The notes beneath the pieces were generated by a model, which searched no databases, was not told the DNA's origin, and worked only from the letters and a program-made list of their open reading frames with translations. The translations under genes were made by a program, and so were the position numbers. A stretch of 64,000 bases of DNA from RGIG9060 sp052173655 (GTDB lineage: Bacteria > Spirochaetota > Spirochaetia > Treponematales > Treponemataceae), in NCBI GenBank assembly GCA_052173655.1, contig JBQMYD010000001.1, forward strand, positions 301,447-365,446, in the 5' to 3' direction. Of the stretch, positions 1 to 9,658 are shown piece by piece (the stretch's first letter is position 1; every line of letters starts with the position of its first letter).

Positions 1-349
1 CAAACATTGGAGAAATTAAAATTGCATCACACCCCAGATCATCTTTTATGTATCCAAGTTTTTGCGTAATTCCATTAAAATCACCGTAGCCGTCATTATT
101 TGAGTCATAAAAATCATTTATCCATATGTAATAAAACGAAGAATCTTTGTACCAGTAGTTACTTAAATCTTCAGATTGATTTTTTGCAGCACTGGTTTCT
201 ACGTGATATAAACTGCTGTATTGCTCTAAACCGGACTTTTCAAAAAGGCGTATTGAATCAGATTCATCCACACCAATTTCAGAGCAACCTGTAAAAAAAG
301 CGAACAATGCAACAAATATAAAAAATGCAAATAGATTATTTATTCTCAT
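1..349 (-). CDS. GH13 alpha-amylase family lipoprotein, truncated by the window edge
   Basis: Read on the minus strand from an ATG at 349 and open to base 1, so only about 116 N-terminal residues are visible. It begins with a hydrophobic signal sequence ending in a lipobox-like FFTGC (Cys about residue 22), which predicts a lipid-anchored exported protein. Around residues 75-116 is the opening of a GH13 alpha-amylase barrel: an IWINDFYDSNNDGYGDF stretch, then NGITQKLGYIKDDLGCDAI and ISPMF, the family's first conserved region. The family hydrolyses or transfers alpha-glucans. GAGG lies upstream of the ATG. Catalytic residues are beyond the edge, so activity cannot be judged. Confidence 0.8.
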   Translation of the reverse strand, partial: MRINNLFAFFIFVALFAFFTGCSEIGVDESDSIRLFEKSGLEQYSSLYHVETSAAKNQSEDLSNYWYKDSSFYYIWINDFYDSNNDGYGDFNGITQKLGYIKDDLGCDAILISPMF

Positions 350-389
350 TTATTCAACCTCTTTATCATAAAAAAACAACATCGACCGC

Positions 390-418
390 ATTGTACTACA
401 TATATAAAAAATTTGCAA
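390..418 (-). promoter_or_regulatory. Sigma-70-type promoter for the GH13 lipoprotein gene
   Basis: On the minus strand a TTGCAA -35 box (413-418) and a TACAAT -10 box (390-395) are separated by exactly 17 bases. They lie about 40 bases upstream of the ATG at 349, with a GAGG ribosome-binding site in between. Confidence 0.6.
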
Positions 419-477
419 TAAAATTTTCAATAGCGTCAGTAGTTGAAAGTATATAAAAAACTCTTTATCCGCTAATC

Positions 478-1347
478 TTATTCTACATTTTTAGTTTGTT
501 CACGGATATTTTCCAAAGCATCTTTTGCAACAATAACTTGTTTTCCCACTTCAATAAATTGATTTTTTGAACCGATCGTATTTATTTCTCTGTTCATTTC
601 CTGACATATAAAATCTATTTTTTTACCGGGTATGGGATTTTCATGAATTTCGGTTAAAAGTGAATTTATATGACTTTTTAATCTTACAATCTCTTCGTTT
701 ATGGTATACTTTACAAGCATTGAAGCAACTTCACTCATAATACGGTTTTCATCGATTTTATCGGAAAGAACTTCCTCAAATTTTTTTGTAATCTGAGATT
801 TAAATTCAGCTTCCATTTTTGGTTGGAATTCCAAAAATAAATCATGAGCAGTTTTTATTTTTTCAAGCTGTAATAATATATCTTTTTGTAAATTAACACC
901 TTCTCTTTGTCTGTCAATTATAAAACATTCCATAGCGTCTGTAAAAACAGGCATAATCATATTTTTATAACGTTCAATATCTATTTCTTTTTGATTTGAA
1001 AGCACACCTTCTTGGCTTACGATAAGAGAAAGCGGAATTTTTGTTTCATCCAAAGAACATAGCTGTGCTACAGATTTTATTGCATTAAAATATGCCAATG
1101 CCGCACTCTTATCTATAACAATATTTGTAGGTGTATTTATTTCTTTTATTCGTATAAAAACATCAACCTTTCCGCGTTGAATATTGGAAGTAACCATTTC
1201 TTTTAGCATAGGTTCAAGTCTACCTAAAAAAAACGGTAAATTTATTGAAACATCCAAAAAACGTGAATTTACACTTTTGAACTCAACACTTAAAGTATAA
1301 TCTTCTGATGAAAACTCTTTATAAGAGTATCCTGTCATACTTGTCAT
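478..1347 (-). CDS. yicC: YicC/YloC family endoribonuclease
   Basis: 289 residues, the usual family length. The protein opens with MTSMTGYS, typical of the YicC N-terminal domain (about residues 1-155). It ends with the DUF1732 domain, including GKKIDFICQEMNREINTIGSK and a C-terminal ENIREQ-KNVE signature like that of E. coli YicC. Established knowledge: YicC-family proteins are RNA endonucleases involved in stationary-phase fitness and small-RNA turnover. The start overlaps the murC stop by four bases (ATGA), so the two are probably translationally coupled. No terminator was recognised in the 128 bases between its stop and the next gene. Confidence 0.9.
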   Translation of the reverse strand: MTSMTGYSYKEFSSEDYTLSVEFKSVNSRFLDVSINLPFFLGRLEPMLKEMVTSNIQRGKVDVFIRIKEINTPTNIVIDKSAALAYFNAIKSVAQLCSLDETKIPLSLIVSQEGVLSNQKEIDIERYKNMIMPVFTDAMECFIIDRQREGVNLQKDILLQLEKIKTAHDLFLEFQPKMEAEFKSQITKKFEEVLSDKIDENRIMSEVASMLVKYTINEEIVRLKSHINSLLTEIHENPIPGKKIDFICQEMNREINTIGSKNQFIEVGKQVIVAKDALENIREQTKNVE

Positions 1348-2864
1348 TTATCTATCCCTAAAATTTTTCTTCCCAATTTCCAATTATCGCCTGCACCCAT
1401 AGTTATAAAAACATAACCGTTTTTGCTGTTCTCGGGCAAAATATTTATTCTATTTGTAACATAGGTTGTTGCATCAAAAATTTCTTCAAAATAACTTATT
1501 TTTTTATGCGGAAAATATTTTGATGTTTTTTTATATAAAATTTTTCCCGAAACTTTATCTTCAAAATCCGTCGGTTTTTCACGTGCCGAAGCGTATATCT
1601 TATGCAGTATAACTTCATCACAATTTTCAAAACTTGAAGCAAATTCTTCGATGAGAGCTAAAGTTCTGGAATATGTATGACTCATAAAATCTACAATAAT
1701 GAATTTATCCGGATAAAATTTTCTAAATCCTTCCAAAGTCGTTTTTATTGCTGTAGGATGATGAGCATAATCATCAATAACGATAACTTCATTTCCTGTT
1801 TTATTTGTAAACTTACCTACTAATTCACTTCTTCTCTTTGAACCAGAAAAATCACAAAGAGCTTTTTTTGTTTTTATTAAAAATTCACTTTGTTCTTGAG
1901 GCGAAAATTGTGAAAAACTTTTTTTATTATAAAAATCCGAAAATAATATTTGAGAAAGTGCAATGGCTGCTGTTGAATTACGTACATTGTGAGTACCCGG
2001 AACATTCAATTCAAAACAAAAATCAGGATTAAAAGCCAGTTTAAAAACCTGCTTCCCGCTAAAAGTTTTATGTTCAATAATTCTAAAATCCTTTTCGGCG
2101 TTAAATCCGTAAGAAATTAAGTTTATATCAGGACGTTTTTTTGAAATAATATTTGCCGTTTCTACTGCACCTACATCATCTGCACAAAAAATCAGATTCC
2201 GACTTTTTGGAAGAAGACATCCGTAATCCACAAAAGCATTTTGTATATCTTTAAAAGTAGGATAATAATCTTGATGATCACTTTCAACACTGGTCAAAAT
2301 AATGTTTTGAGGATGAAAATGCATAAAATTTCTTTGATATTCACAAGTTTCAGCAATAAAATATTCATGTCCTATAGAAAGAGTACAATTTCCAAAGGCT
2401 TTTACAATACTTCCTGCCAAAACTTGTGCAGGAAAATTCAATTCTTTTATTATAGAACCTACAAAAGCAGTTGTCGTAGTTTTTCCATGAACTCCTGCAA
2501 TTCCACTCGATTTTGCAAGTGAAGATATTTGTCCCAAAGCTTCAGAGTATAAAATACAGGGAATATTTTTTTTACATGCTTCTATGAGTTCAATATTTTC
2601 AGTTAATTTATACGCAGAAGAATAAATAACAAAATTTATCGCATTATTTATATTTTTTTTATCAAAAACCTTAGAAGTTATATTCAATTTTTCAAGAATT
2701 TCATCAGTATAAAATCGTTCTTCTACGTCGCTTCCGGACACTATCGCTCCGCGATTTACACAAATTTCCGCCAAGGCAACCATTCCGGTTCCTTTTATTC
2801 CGACAAAATGAACGCAAACTCCATCTAATGATTTTGGGAATGTATTTTCAATATTAACAGCCAT
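1344..2864 (-). CDS. murC: UDP-N-acetylmuramate--L-alanine ligase
   Basis: 506 residues of the Mur ligase family. It has an N-terminal Rossmann motif FVGIKGTGM at about 20-28, an ATP-binding loop GVHGKTTTT at 124-132 (Val where most MurC have Thr), ETCEYQRNF near 180 and DDYAHHPTAI near 360. MurC adds L-alanine to UDP-MurNAc, the first peptide step of peptidoglycan synthesis, in the cytoplasm. The AHHPT motif and length favour MurC over MurD/E/F; the peptide-recycling ligase Mpl is the closest alternative. It is followed by yicC with an ATGA overlap. ppdK lies upstream but is separated by a terminator hairpin. Confidence 0.88.
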   Translation of the reverse strand: MAVNIENTFPKSLDGVCVHFVGIKGTGMVALAEICVNRGAIVSGSDVEERFYTDEILEKLNITSKVFDKKNINNAINFVIYSSAYKLTENIELIEACKKNIPCILYSEALGQISSLAKSSGIAGVHGKTTTTAFVGSIIKELNFPAQVLAGSIVKAFGNCTLSIGHEYFIAETCEYQRNFMHFHPQNIILTSVESDHQDYYPTFKDIQNAFVDYGCLLPKSRNLIFCADDVGAVETANIISKKRPDINLISYGFNAEKDFRIIEHKTFSGKQVFKLAFNPDFCFELNVPGTHNVRNSTAAIALSQILFSDFYNKKSFSQFSPQEQSEFLIKTKKALCDFSGSKRRSELVGKFTNKTGNEVIVIDDYAHHPTAIKTTLEGFRKFYPDKFIIVDFMSHTYSRTLALIEEFASSFENCDEVILHKIYASAREKPTDFEDKVSGKILYKKTSKYFPHKKISYFEEIFDATTYVTNRINILPENSKNGYVFITMGAGDNWKLGRKILGIDK

Positions 2865-2968
2865 AGCTAAAACAAAAAAATAAAAAAATAAGGAATTATC
2901 TAAAAAGTCAATCAGACTTCAGACGCTTTCCCTAACTTAAGGCAACCTAACATAGTATATTCAAAATT

Positions 2969-3015
2969 AAAGGAACCGCCCAAAACTTAAGACTTTGGGA
3001 CAGTTCCTTTTTTTT
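2969..3015. terminator. Terminator hairpin between ppdK and murC
   Basis: AAAGGAAC followed by CCAAA (from 2969) pairs with TTTGGG and GTTCCTTT (to 3010) around an 8-base loop. A run of eight T follows on the plus strand, and a T-rich stretch also follows on the minus strand. It can end ppdK transcription, which runs on the minus strand, before murC. Confidence 0.7.
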
Positions 3016-3023
3016 ACAAAACT

Positions 3024-5720
3024 TTATTTTTTGTTTGCTTTTATAACAGCCTGAGCACCGGCAAGTCTTGCAAGTGGAACTCTAAATGGAGAACATGAAA
3101 CATAGTTTAATCCAAGCTTATAGCACAACGCTATAGAAGCAGGATCTCCACCATGTTCACCGCAAATTCCAAGATGAAGGTCAGTTTTTGCTACTCTTCC
3201 CTTAGCTTCTGCGATTTCCATCAAAGCACCAGGTCCATCAGGATCTAGAGTTGCAAACGGATCATCTTCAAGAATTCTTTGATCCAAGTAAGACTGAATA
3301 AACTTTCCGTAGTCATCTCTACTAAAGCCAAGAGTTGTTTGCGTCAAATCGTTTGTTCCAAAAGAGAAGAAATCCGAAAATTGTGCAATTTTATCTGCAA
3401 TGAGAGCTGTTCTTGGGAATTCAACCATAGATCCGATCTGGAACGAAAGTTTTGTTCCGCACTCTTCATTTACTTTTGCAATCACAACTTCAGATTGACT
3501 TCTGATTTGTTCAACTTCTCTGTAAGAAACTACGTTAGGAATCATAATTCTTACATCGTGCTTCATACCCTGTTTTTCAAGCTGTGCAGTTGCTCGTGCA
3601 ATAGCTTCAACCTGCATTTCATAAATTTCAGGATATGTAATTGCAAGACGGCATCCTCGGTGTCCCAACATAGGGTTATGCTCGTGAAGAGATGCAACTT
3701 TTGACATAAGAGCTGCTTTATTCATGCCAAGTTTGTTTGCAAGATACTCTGCAGCAGAGTCGCTTTCAGTTTGAATAAACTCATTAAGAGGAGGATCCAA
3801 AAGTCGAATAGTAACCGGACGTCCTTCCATGGTTTTTATAATTTCATAAAAATCTGTCTGCTGATAAGGAAGAATTGATTTTAAGTTTTCTTTTCTTGCT
3901 TCGGTTGTATCGGAAACAATCATCTTTTGGAATGATGTAAGTTTAGGTTCATCAAAGAACATATGCTCCGTTCGACAAAGACCGATACCTGCAGCTCCGA
4001 ATTTGAATGCATCTGAAGCATTTTTAGGAGTATCACCGTTAGCCATTACAGAAAAGCCTTTTACTGTTTTTCCGGAAGCTGTTGTTCTAACAGATTTTTC
4101 ACGAATTTCATCTGCCCAACTGAGGAAAGTTTCAAGGTCGCCTGAAATTTCAGCAGGTTTTAACGCTACTTGTCCTTCAAAAACAGAACCGCTTCCTCCG
4201 TCAATCGTAAGATAATCGCCTTTTTTATAAGAATTTCCTTTAATTGAAATTGTGTCTACATCAGTAAATACAAGATCTGCACATCCACAAACACAAGGAG
4301 TTCCCATACCGCGAGCTACTACGGCAGCGTGAGATGTTCTTCCACCGGTAGAAGTTAAAATACCTTGAGCAACAGCCATTCCTGCAATATCATCCGGAGA
4401 TGTTTCTTTTCTTACAAGAAGAACTTTTTTACCCTCTTTTGCCCATTCTTCAGCTTCTTCTGCGGTGAATACAATATGTCCGCATCCTGCTCCCGGAGAA
4501 GCATTAAGTCCGCAAGCAATTTCCTTTGCTTTTTTTACAGCTACAGGATCCAACTGAGGAAGAAGTAACTGATTAAGCTGTTCAGGTTCAACACGAAGAA
4601 GAGCGGTTTCTTTATCAATAAGACCTTCTTTTACCATATCTACTGCCATTTTTACAGCCGCAGCACCGGTTCGTTTACCGTTTCGGCACTGAAGCATATA
4701 AAGCTTACCTTCTTCAACGGTAAATTCCATATCCTGCATATCTCGGTAGTGTTTTTCGAGCCTGTCACGAATTTCGCAAAGTTCATCGTATATCTTTTTA
4801 TTTGTCTGCTCCAAGTGAGAAAGTTTTTCAGGAGTTCTGATACCTGCAACTACGTCCTCCCCTTGTGCATTCATAAGATATTCGCCCATGAATACATTTT
4901 CACCTGTTGATGGGTCACGGCTGAAACATACACCTGTTCCTGAAGTCTCACCTTTGTTACCAAAAACCATTGCCATAACAGAAACTGCAGTACCTTTAAG
5001 AGCCCCCTCTTTTACGTTATTGAGTTTTCGGTACTTTATGGCACGAGGATTCATCCAAGAACCGAATACAGCTCCAATAGCTCCCCACATTTGCTGTTTT
5101 GCATCTTGAGGGAAATCGGAACCTTTTTCAGCTTTGTACATTGCCTTGTATTTATTTACGATATCTTTGAGTTCTTCAGTTGTAAGATCCGTATCAAGTT
5201 TTATTCCTCGCTGAGATTTTACTTCATCAATTATCTGTTCAAATTTATCATGGTCTACACCCATTGCAACGTCACCGTACATTTGAATAAATCTTCGGTA
5301 AGCATCCCATGCAAATCTTTCATTGCCGGTTTTTTTTGAAAGTCCCAAAACGGCTTTATCGTTAAGACCGAGGTTAAGAATTGTATCCATCATACCGGGC
5401 ATAGAAATTGCGGCACCGGAACGAACTGATACCAACAAAGGATCATTTTCGTCTCCGAGCTTTTTACCCATAGCAGATTCAAGTTTTGCAAGATATTCTT
5501 CTACTTCTGCAGTAAGTCCTTCAGGATAGTTACGATTTAATTCGTAATACTTCTGACAAACATCCGTTGAAATTGTAAATCCGGGAGGAACCGGAAGACT
5601 CAAAGGCTTTTTAGCCATTTGAGCAAGATTGGCACCCTTACCGCCAAGTTCGGCACGCATTGACTCATCGCCGTCAGCATCACCATTACCAAAGAAATAA
5701 ACATACTTTGTTTTAGACAT
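3024..5720 (-). CDS. ppdK: Pyruvate, phosphate dikinase
   Basis: 898 residues, full family length. It starts with the ATP-grasp nucleotide domain (GGKGANLAQM near residue 27, SVRSGAAISMPGMMDTILN near 100). The swivelling phosphohistidine domain follows, with GGRTSHAAVVARGMGTP near 460 (His is the phosphate carrier). The C-terminal PEP/pyruvate TIM barrel has GLCRTEHMFF, FGTNDLTQ and GICGEHGGDP. The enzyme interconverts pyruvate + ATP + Pi and PEP + AMP + PPi. In many anaerobes, treponemes included, it supports PPi-linked glycolysis. It is transcribed alone, from its own promoter and into its own terminator. Confidence 0.97.
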   Translation of the reverse strand: MSKTKYVYFFGNGDADGDESMRAELGGKGANLAQMAKKPLSLPVPPGFTISTDVCQKYYELNRNYPEGLTAEVEEYLAKLESAMGKKLGDENDPLLVSVRSGAAISMPGMMDTILNLGLNDKAVLGLSKKTGNERFAWDAYRRFIQMYGDVAMGVDHDKFEQIIDEVKSQRGIKLDTDLTTEELKDIVNKYKAMYKAEKGSDFPQDAKQQMWGAIGAVFGSWMNPRAIKYRKLNNVKEGALKGTAVSVMAMVFGNKGETSGTGVCFSRDPSTGENVFMGEYLMNAQGEDVVAGIRTPEKLSHLEQTNKKIYDELCEIRDRLEKHYRDMQDMEFTVEEGKLYMLQCRNGKRTGAAAVKMAVDMVKEGLIDKETALLRVEPEQLNQLLLPQLDPVAVKKAKEIACGLNASPGAGCGHIVFTAEEAEEWAKEGKKVLLVRKETSPDDIAGMAVAQGILTSTGGRTSHAAVVARGMGTPCVCGCADLVFTDVDTISIKGNSYKKGDYLTIDGGSGSVFEGQVALKPAEISGDLETFLSWADEIREKSVRTTASGKTVKGFSVMANGDTPKNASDAFKFGAAGIGLCRTEHMFFDEPKLTSFQKMIVSDTTEARKENLKSILPYQQTDFYEIIKTMEGRPVTIRLLDPPLNEFIQTESDSAAEYLANKLGMNKAALMSKVASLHEHNPMLGHRGCRLAITYPEIYEMQVEAIARATAQLEKQGMKHDVRIMIPNVVSYREVEQIRSQSEVVIAKVNEECGTKLSFQIGSMVEFPRTALIADKIAQFSDFFSFGTNDLTQTTLGFSRDDYGKFIQSYLDQRILEDDPFATLDPDGPGALMEIAEAKGRVAKTDLHLGICGEHGGDPASIALCYKLGLNYVSCSPFRVPLARLAGAQAVIKANKK

Positions 5721-5754
5721 CTTTTTCTCCGTAAGTTATATATATTATTAGTAG

Positions 5755-5784
5755 ATTTTATCATTGAAAAATATGAAATGTCAA
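5755..5784 (-). promoter_or_regulatory. Promoter of ppdK
   Basis: On the minus strand a consensus TTGACA -35 box (5779-5784) and a TAAAAT -10 box (5755-5760) are 18 bases apart. The ppdK ATG at 5720 has a GGAG ribosome-binding site. This is the best -35 match in the ppdK/helicase divergent region. Confidence 0.65.
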
Positions 5785-5885
5785 TGTAAAATTAAGCTAA
5801 GTTCAACCTGTAAGAATTATTTAAGCTTTTATTTATTCACAGGCAATCACTGATACTTTACTTTTTTTTACCTATGGAAGAAAAT

Positions 5886-8447
5886 ATGGCAATAAATTAC
5901 AAAGACTTACCGGTATATCAGCAAAAAGAAATTATTTTAAAAGCATTAAACAAAAATCAAGTCATTGTTGTACAAAGTCCTACTGGAAGTGGAAAGACAA
6001 CACAACTTCCTGTAATTTTGCACGAAGCAGGATATTCAAAAAACGGAATTATAGCGGTTACTCAACCAAGAAGAATTGCAGCCTTGAGTGTAAGCGAATT
6101 TATCTCAAAACAATTGGGCACAAAATATCCCGGGCTAGTCGGTTACAAAATGCGTTTTGAAGATAAAACCGACTATACAACAAAAATAAAAATCATGACT
6201 GACGGAATTTTACTTCAAGAAATGAAACTTGATCCGTATCTTAGCAAGTATTCTGTAATTATGGTTGACGAGGCTCATGAGCGAAGTTTGAATATAGATT
6301 TTGTTTTAGGACTTTTAAAACGGGTTCTTGATGTAAGATCTGATTTTAAAATTATAGTAAGTTCAGCAACGATGAACGCAGAGTCTTTTTCAAAATACTT
6401 TAATGAATGTCCGATTGTGAATATTGATACGATAACTTTCCCTGTAAGCGTTATATACGATCCGCCTGCAATACCTGCAAGCACTTCTAACACAAATTCT
6501 CAAGAAGCTCTTCTGGAAAAAATAGAATCAACTTTAGCAAGAATTTTAGAAAACAAAATTTCAGGTGATGTTTTGATTTTTCTTCCGGGTGAAAAAATTA
6601 TAAAAGATTGTATTTTAAAATTATACAGATCTCATTATTCTCACAAACTTCATATTATTCCGTTGTACGGAAGACTTGCAAAAGAAGAACAGGAACGAGT
6701 TTTTGAAAATCCTCCTTTAGGAAAAAAGAAAATCGTAATATCTACGAATATTGCAGAAACCAGTATAACAATTTCAGGAATTACTGCCGTAATAGATTCA
6801 GGACTTGCAAAACTCAATTACTATAATCCAAGAACTTTCACATCCAGCCTTATTGAAAGTCCGGTTTCAAAAGCAAGTTGTAATCAACGCAAAGGAAGAG
6901 CCGGAAGAACACAAGAAGGAAGTTGCTATAGACTTTATCCTAGAAAAGACTTTGAAAGTCGTCAAATGTACACACTGGAAGAAATTTTTAGAACAGATTT
7001 GTCAGAAGTAGTTTTGCGTATGAGCGAACTTGGAATTACAGATTTTGAATCGTTTGATTTTATTTCACAGCCCGGAAAAGAAGAAATTATAAGTGCAGAA
7101 GAAACTTTAAAACTTTTAAAAGCTTTGGAAGATGACAATACACTTTCAGAAATAGGGAAAATAATGGTTCAATTTCCGCTGGAACCAAGATTAAGCAGAA
7201 TAATTGTAGAAGCTATAATGAATTATCCTACAGTGCTTGAAGAAACACTTATTGCAGCTGCTTTTCTTTCAGCACAAAACCCTTTTATTTTACCCTCAGG
7301 ACAGGAAATGCAAGCAAGAATTCAACATCAAAAATGGAGCGATGAAAACGGCGATTTTGTTTCATACATAAAAATTTTTTCGGCATTTCTAAAACAAAAA
7401 AATACAGAAAAATTTTGCGGACAAAATTTTCTTGATCACAGAATAATGCTTGAAATAAAAAATATCGTAGAACAACTTGAAATAATTGTAAATAATATGG
7501 GTTTACCTATAACAAGCGGAGGAAAAATAAAAGATTATCTTACTTGTATTGCCTCCGGAATGATTCAATTTATTTGTATACGAAGCGGTAAAAATAATTT
7601 TAGAAGTTTAACTGCCGACTGTATTTCAATTCATCCTGGAAGCTGTATGTGTAAAAAAAATCCACAGTATATAGTTGCAGGTGAAATAGTCAGAACAAGT
7701 CGTATGTTTGCAATGTCCGTATCTCCTCTTAAAATCGAAAATTTAAATGCAATAGATCGAAGTATTTATGAAAAATTAAAAATCCTTACAGCAAAAAATA
7801 TACGAACTGCAAAAAATGAGGTTCTTGATTATAAAATTAAAAACAGTGTAACACCGGAAGAAAAAATAAACGATGAAAATAAAATTTTATTAGGAAAAAA
7901 TGTTTTTGAAATAAGAAAAATAAAGGGCAAAAAACACATAATTATTCCATCAAAAAAATATTTAAATTCGATTTCAAATATAAAAATAGAAAAATGGAAA
8001 GAAGATTCTCAAATTGTACAATTGTCAAAATTAAAATGCATTTTTAAAATAGATAAATATGAAATTTTTAAAGGAGAAAAATTTGAAACACTTTTAAACG
8101 CAACTCCTCATTTAAATTTTTCTATTATTTTTGAAAATGACTGGAATAAAAATAAAAATTTTTATTTTCAAAAAGATACGGAACAAATAATAAATTTACT
8201 TCCTATGGTACTACGTCTTAGTGCCGAAAACAAAAAAAAGAAAGTTTTAGGTTTTGTAAGTCTTTATACAGACGGGAAAGAAACATTCTGGTTTAAAACT
8301 TCAAAAGGATTTTCAACAGCAGTTTATGAAACTCTTAACAGCCTGGAAAAGTTTATACAACTTACAAATGAAAAAAACATTGATTTTTCGGAAGAAAAGA
8401 AAGAGCAAATAAGCAAACTTTACGGAAAACTTCAATCTATTTTGTAA
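5886..8447 (+). CDS. DEAH-box ATP-dependent RNA helicase, HrpA/HrpB family
   Basis: About 853 residues. SPTGSGKTT (Walker A, near residue 35), MVDEAHERS (DEAH box, near 130), SSATMNAES (motif III), STNIAETSITI and QRKGRAGRT (motifs V and VI) define a DEAH helicase core, followed by a HA2-type helical domain. A later IHPGS segment resembles the OB-fold region of HrpA and eukaryotic DEAH helicases. The size is close to HrpB but the C-terminus looks more HrpA-like, so no symbol is given. The family unwinds RNA, in rRNA or mRNA processing. An in-frame ATG at 5874 exists; the ATG at 5886 has GGAAG upstream and is preferred. The end overlaps hemW by 11 bases, tail to tail. Confidence 0.88.
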   Translation: MAINYKDLPVYQQKEIILKALNKNQVIVVQSPTGSGKTTQLPVILHEAGYSKNGIIAVTQPRRIAALSVSEFISKQLGTKYPGLVGYKMRFEDKTDYTTKIKIMTDGILLQEMKLDPYLSKYSVIMVDEAHERSLNIDFVLGLLKRVLDVRSDFKIIVSSATMNAESFSKYFNECPIVNIDTITFPVSVIYDPPAIPASTSNTNSQEALLEKIESTLARILENKISGDVLIFLPGEKIIKDCILKLYRSHYSHKLHIIPLYGRLAKEEQERVFENPPLGKKKIVISTNIAETSITISGITAVIDSGLAKLNYYNPRTFTSSLIESPVSKASCNQRKGRAGRTQEGSCYRLYPRKDFESRQMYTLEEIFRTDLSEVVLRMSELGITDFESFDFISQPGKEEIISAEETLKLLKALEDDNTLSEIGKIMVQFPLEPRLSRIIVEAIMNYPTVLEETLIAAAFLSAQNPFILPSGQEMQARIQHQKWSDENGDFVSYIKIFSAFLKQKNTEKFCGQNFLDHRIMLEIKNIVEQLEIIVNNMGLPITSGGKIKDYLTCIASGMIQFICIRSGKNNFRSLTADCISIHPGSCMCKKNPQYIVAGEIVRTSRMFAMSVSPLKIENLNAIDRSIYEKLKILTAKNIRTAKNEVLDYKIKNSVTPEEKINDENKILLGKNVFEIRKIKGKKHIIIPSKKYLNSISNIKIEKWKEDSQIVQLSKLKCIFKIDKYEIFKGEKFETLLNATPHLNFSIIFENDWNKNKNFYFQKDTEQIINLLPMVLRLSAENKKKKVLGFVSLYTDGKETFWFKTSKGFSTAVYETLNSLEKFIQLTNEKNIDFSEEKKEQISKLYGKLQSIL

Positions 8448-9642
8448 AATTTTTATCGATTTTTTCAAGAATTTCTACAAGGTATTTGTTAAAAAAAAGC
8501 ATTTGTTCTTTTGTGAAACTAAAATATCCGTCATTTTCTTTTATTTTGTTATCAGGTAAAAAGTCAACGATATTTTTTCCAAATCTTAGATAAAAATCTT
8601 GAGCACAAATACCTTTTTTTGTTCTAAAACCTGTCATTAAAGTTTCAAAAAGCACTGTTTTTTCATCCAAAAATTCAATATTGAACGGCACATCCTTATT
8701 TTTTACCTTAAAACTTAAATCATTTTCGACTGTTGAATTTTGCCAAAATGAACAATACTTATCTATATCAGAAGAATTTTCCGTTCGTATACCAGTCTTT
8801 CCGTTTTGATCGTAAACGGTTTGCACTGCAGCACTTCCTGCCCCAAGATAATCAAGAGCATCCCAATATCTGTAATTATGCTGACTTTCAAAGCCGGGCA
8901 AACAAAAATTTGATATTTCATATTCAATGAAGCCGTTATCAGTCAAAAAATTTGCAGCATCAATCCAAATTTTATTATTTTTTTCTTCATCAAATTTTAA
9001 AGTTTTATTCTTTATAGATTTATACAAGCCTGTATTTTCTTCCAAGGTAAGCGAATAAAGAGAAATATGATTAAATCCCATATCAATAACTGTTTTTAAA
9101 TCCAAAATTAAATTTGATTTTGAGTAATACGGCAAGCCTGCTATAAAATCAAGTGAAATTCGTAAATCGCCCCTGCTCGTGTCGTTAATTTTTTTTAAAA
9201 TTTTTAGCGAGTTTCTTGTAATTTTTTCATCGGAACGTCTTTTTATAGTTTTTAAAACCTTCTCATTAAGACTTTGAATTCCAACAGAAAATCTGTTAAT
9301 TCCTATTTCATGCAATTTGTGTAAAAAATCTTCGCTAACATCGTCGCAATTTAATTCAAAATTTACTTCAGAATTTTTTGAAATGCATTTTTTTAAAACT
9401 GAAAAAATCCTGTTAACCTGTTCTGCTGTTAAAAGACTTGGAGTTCCTCCCCCAAAATAAACCGAAGAAAATTCTCTTACTTTGTACTCTTTTATTTTCC
9501 ATGAAATTTCATTAACCAAAGCATTAATATAACTTTCAGGAACTATTTTTTTTTCTATCGGAATCGAAAAAAAATCGCAATATGTACACTTTGAAAAACA
9601 ATAAGGAATGTGAATATACAGCGAACAGTTTTTTGAAAACAA
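8437..9642 (-). CDS. hemW: HemW-like radical SAM protein
   Basis: 401 residues. The radical SAM cluster motif CxxxCxxC is CFSKCTYC at residues 15-22, followed by VYFGGGTPSLL near 65 and a HemN_C-type C-terminal region. HIPYC plus CTYCDF is typical of HemW, which resembles coproporphyrinogen oxidase HemN but in characterised cases acts as a heme-trafficking protein. The older name is oxygen-independent coproporphyrinogen III oxidase-like protein. lepB lies upstream on the same strand with a 16-base gap, so they are probably cotranscribed. The substrate in this organism is not evident. Confidence 0.9.
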   Translation of the reverse strand: MFSKNCSLYIHIPYCFSKCTYCDFFSIPIEKKIVPESYINALVNEISWKIKEYKVREFSSVYFGGGTPSLLTAEQVNRIFSVLKKCISKNSEVNFELNCDDVSEDFLHKLHEIGINRFSVGIQSLNEKVLKTIKRRSDEKITRNSLKILKKINDTSRGDLRISLDFIAGLPYYSKSNLILDLKTVIDMGFNHISLYSLTLEENTGLYKSIKNKTLKFDEEKNNKIWIDAANFLTDNGFIEYEISNFCLPGFESQHNYRYWDALDYLGAGSAAVQTVYDQNGKTGIRTENSSDIDKYCSFWQNSTVENDLSFKVKNKDVPFNIEFLDEKTVLFETLMTGFRTKKGICAQDFYLRFGKNIVDFLPDNKIKENDGYFSFTKEQMLFFNKYLVEILEKIDKNFTK

Positions 9643-9658
9643 AATTCTACCTTGAAGA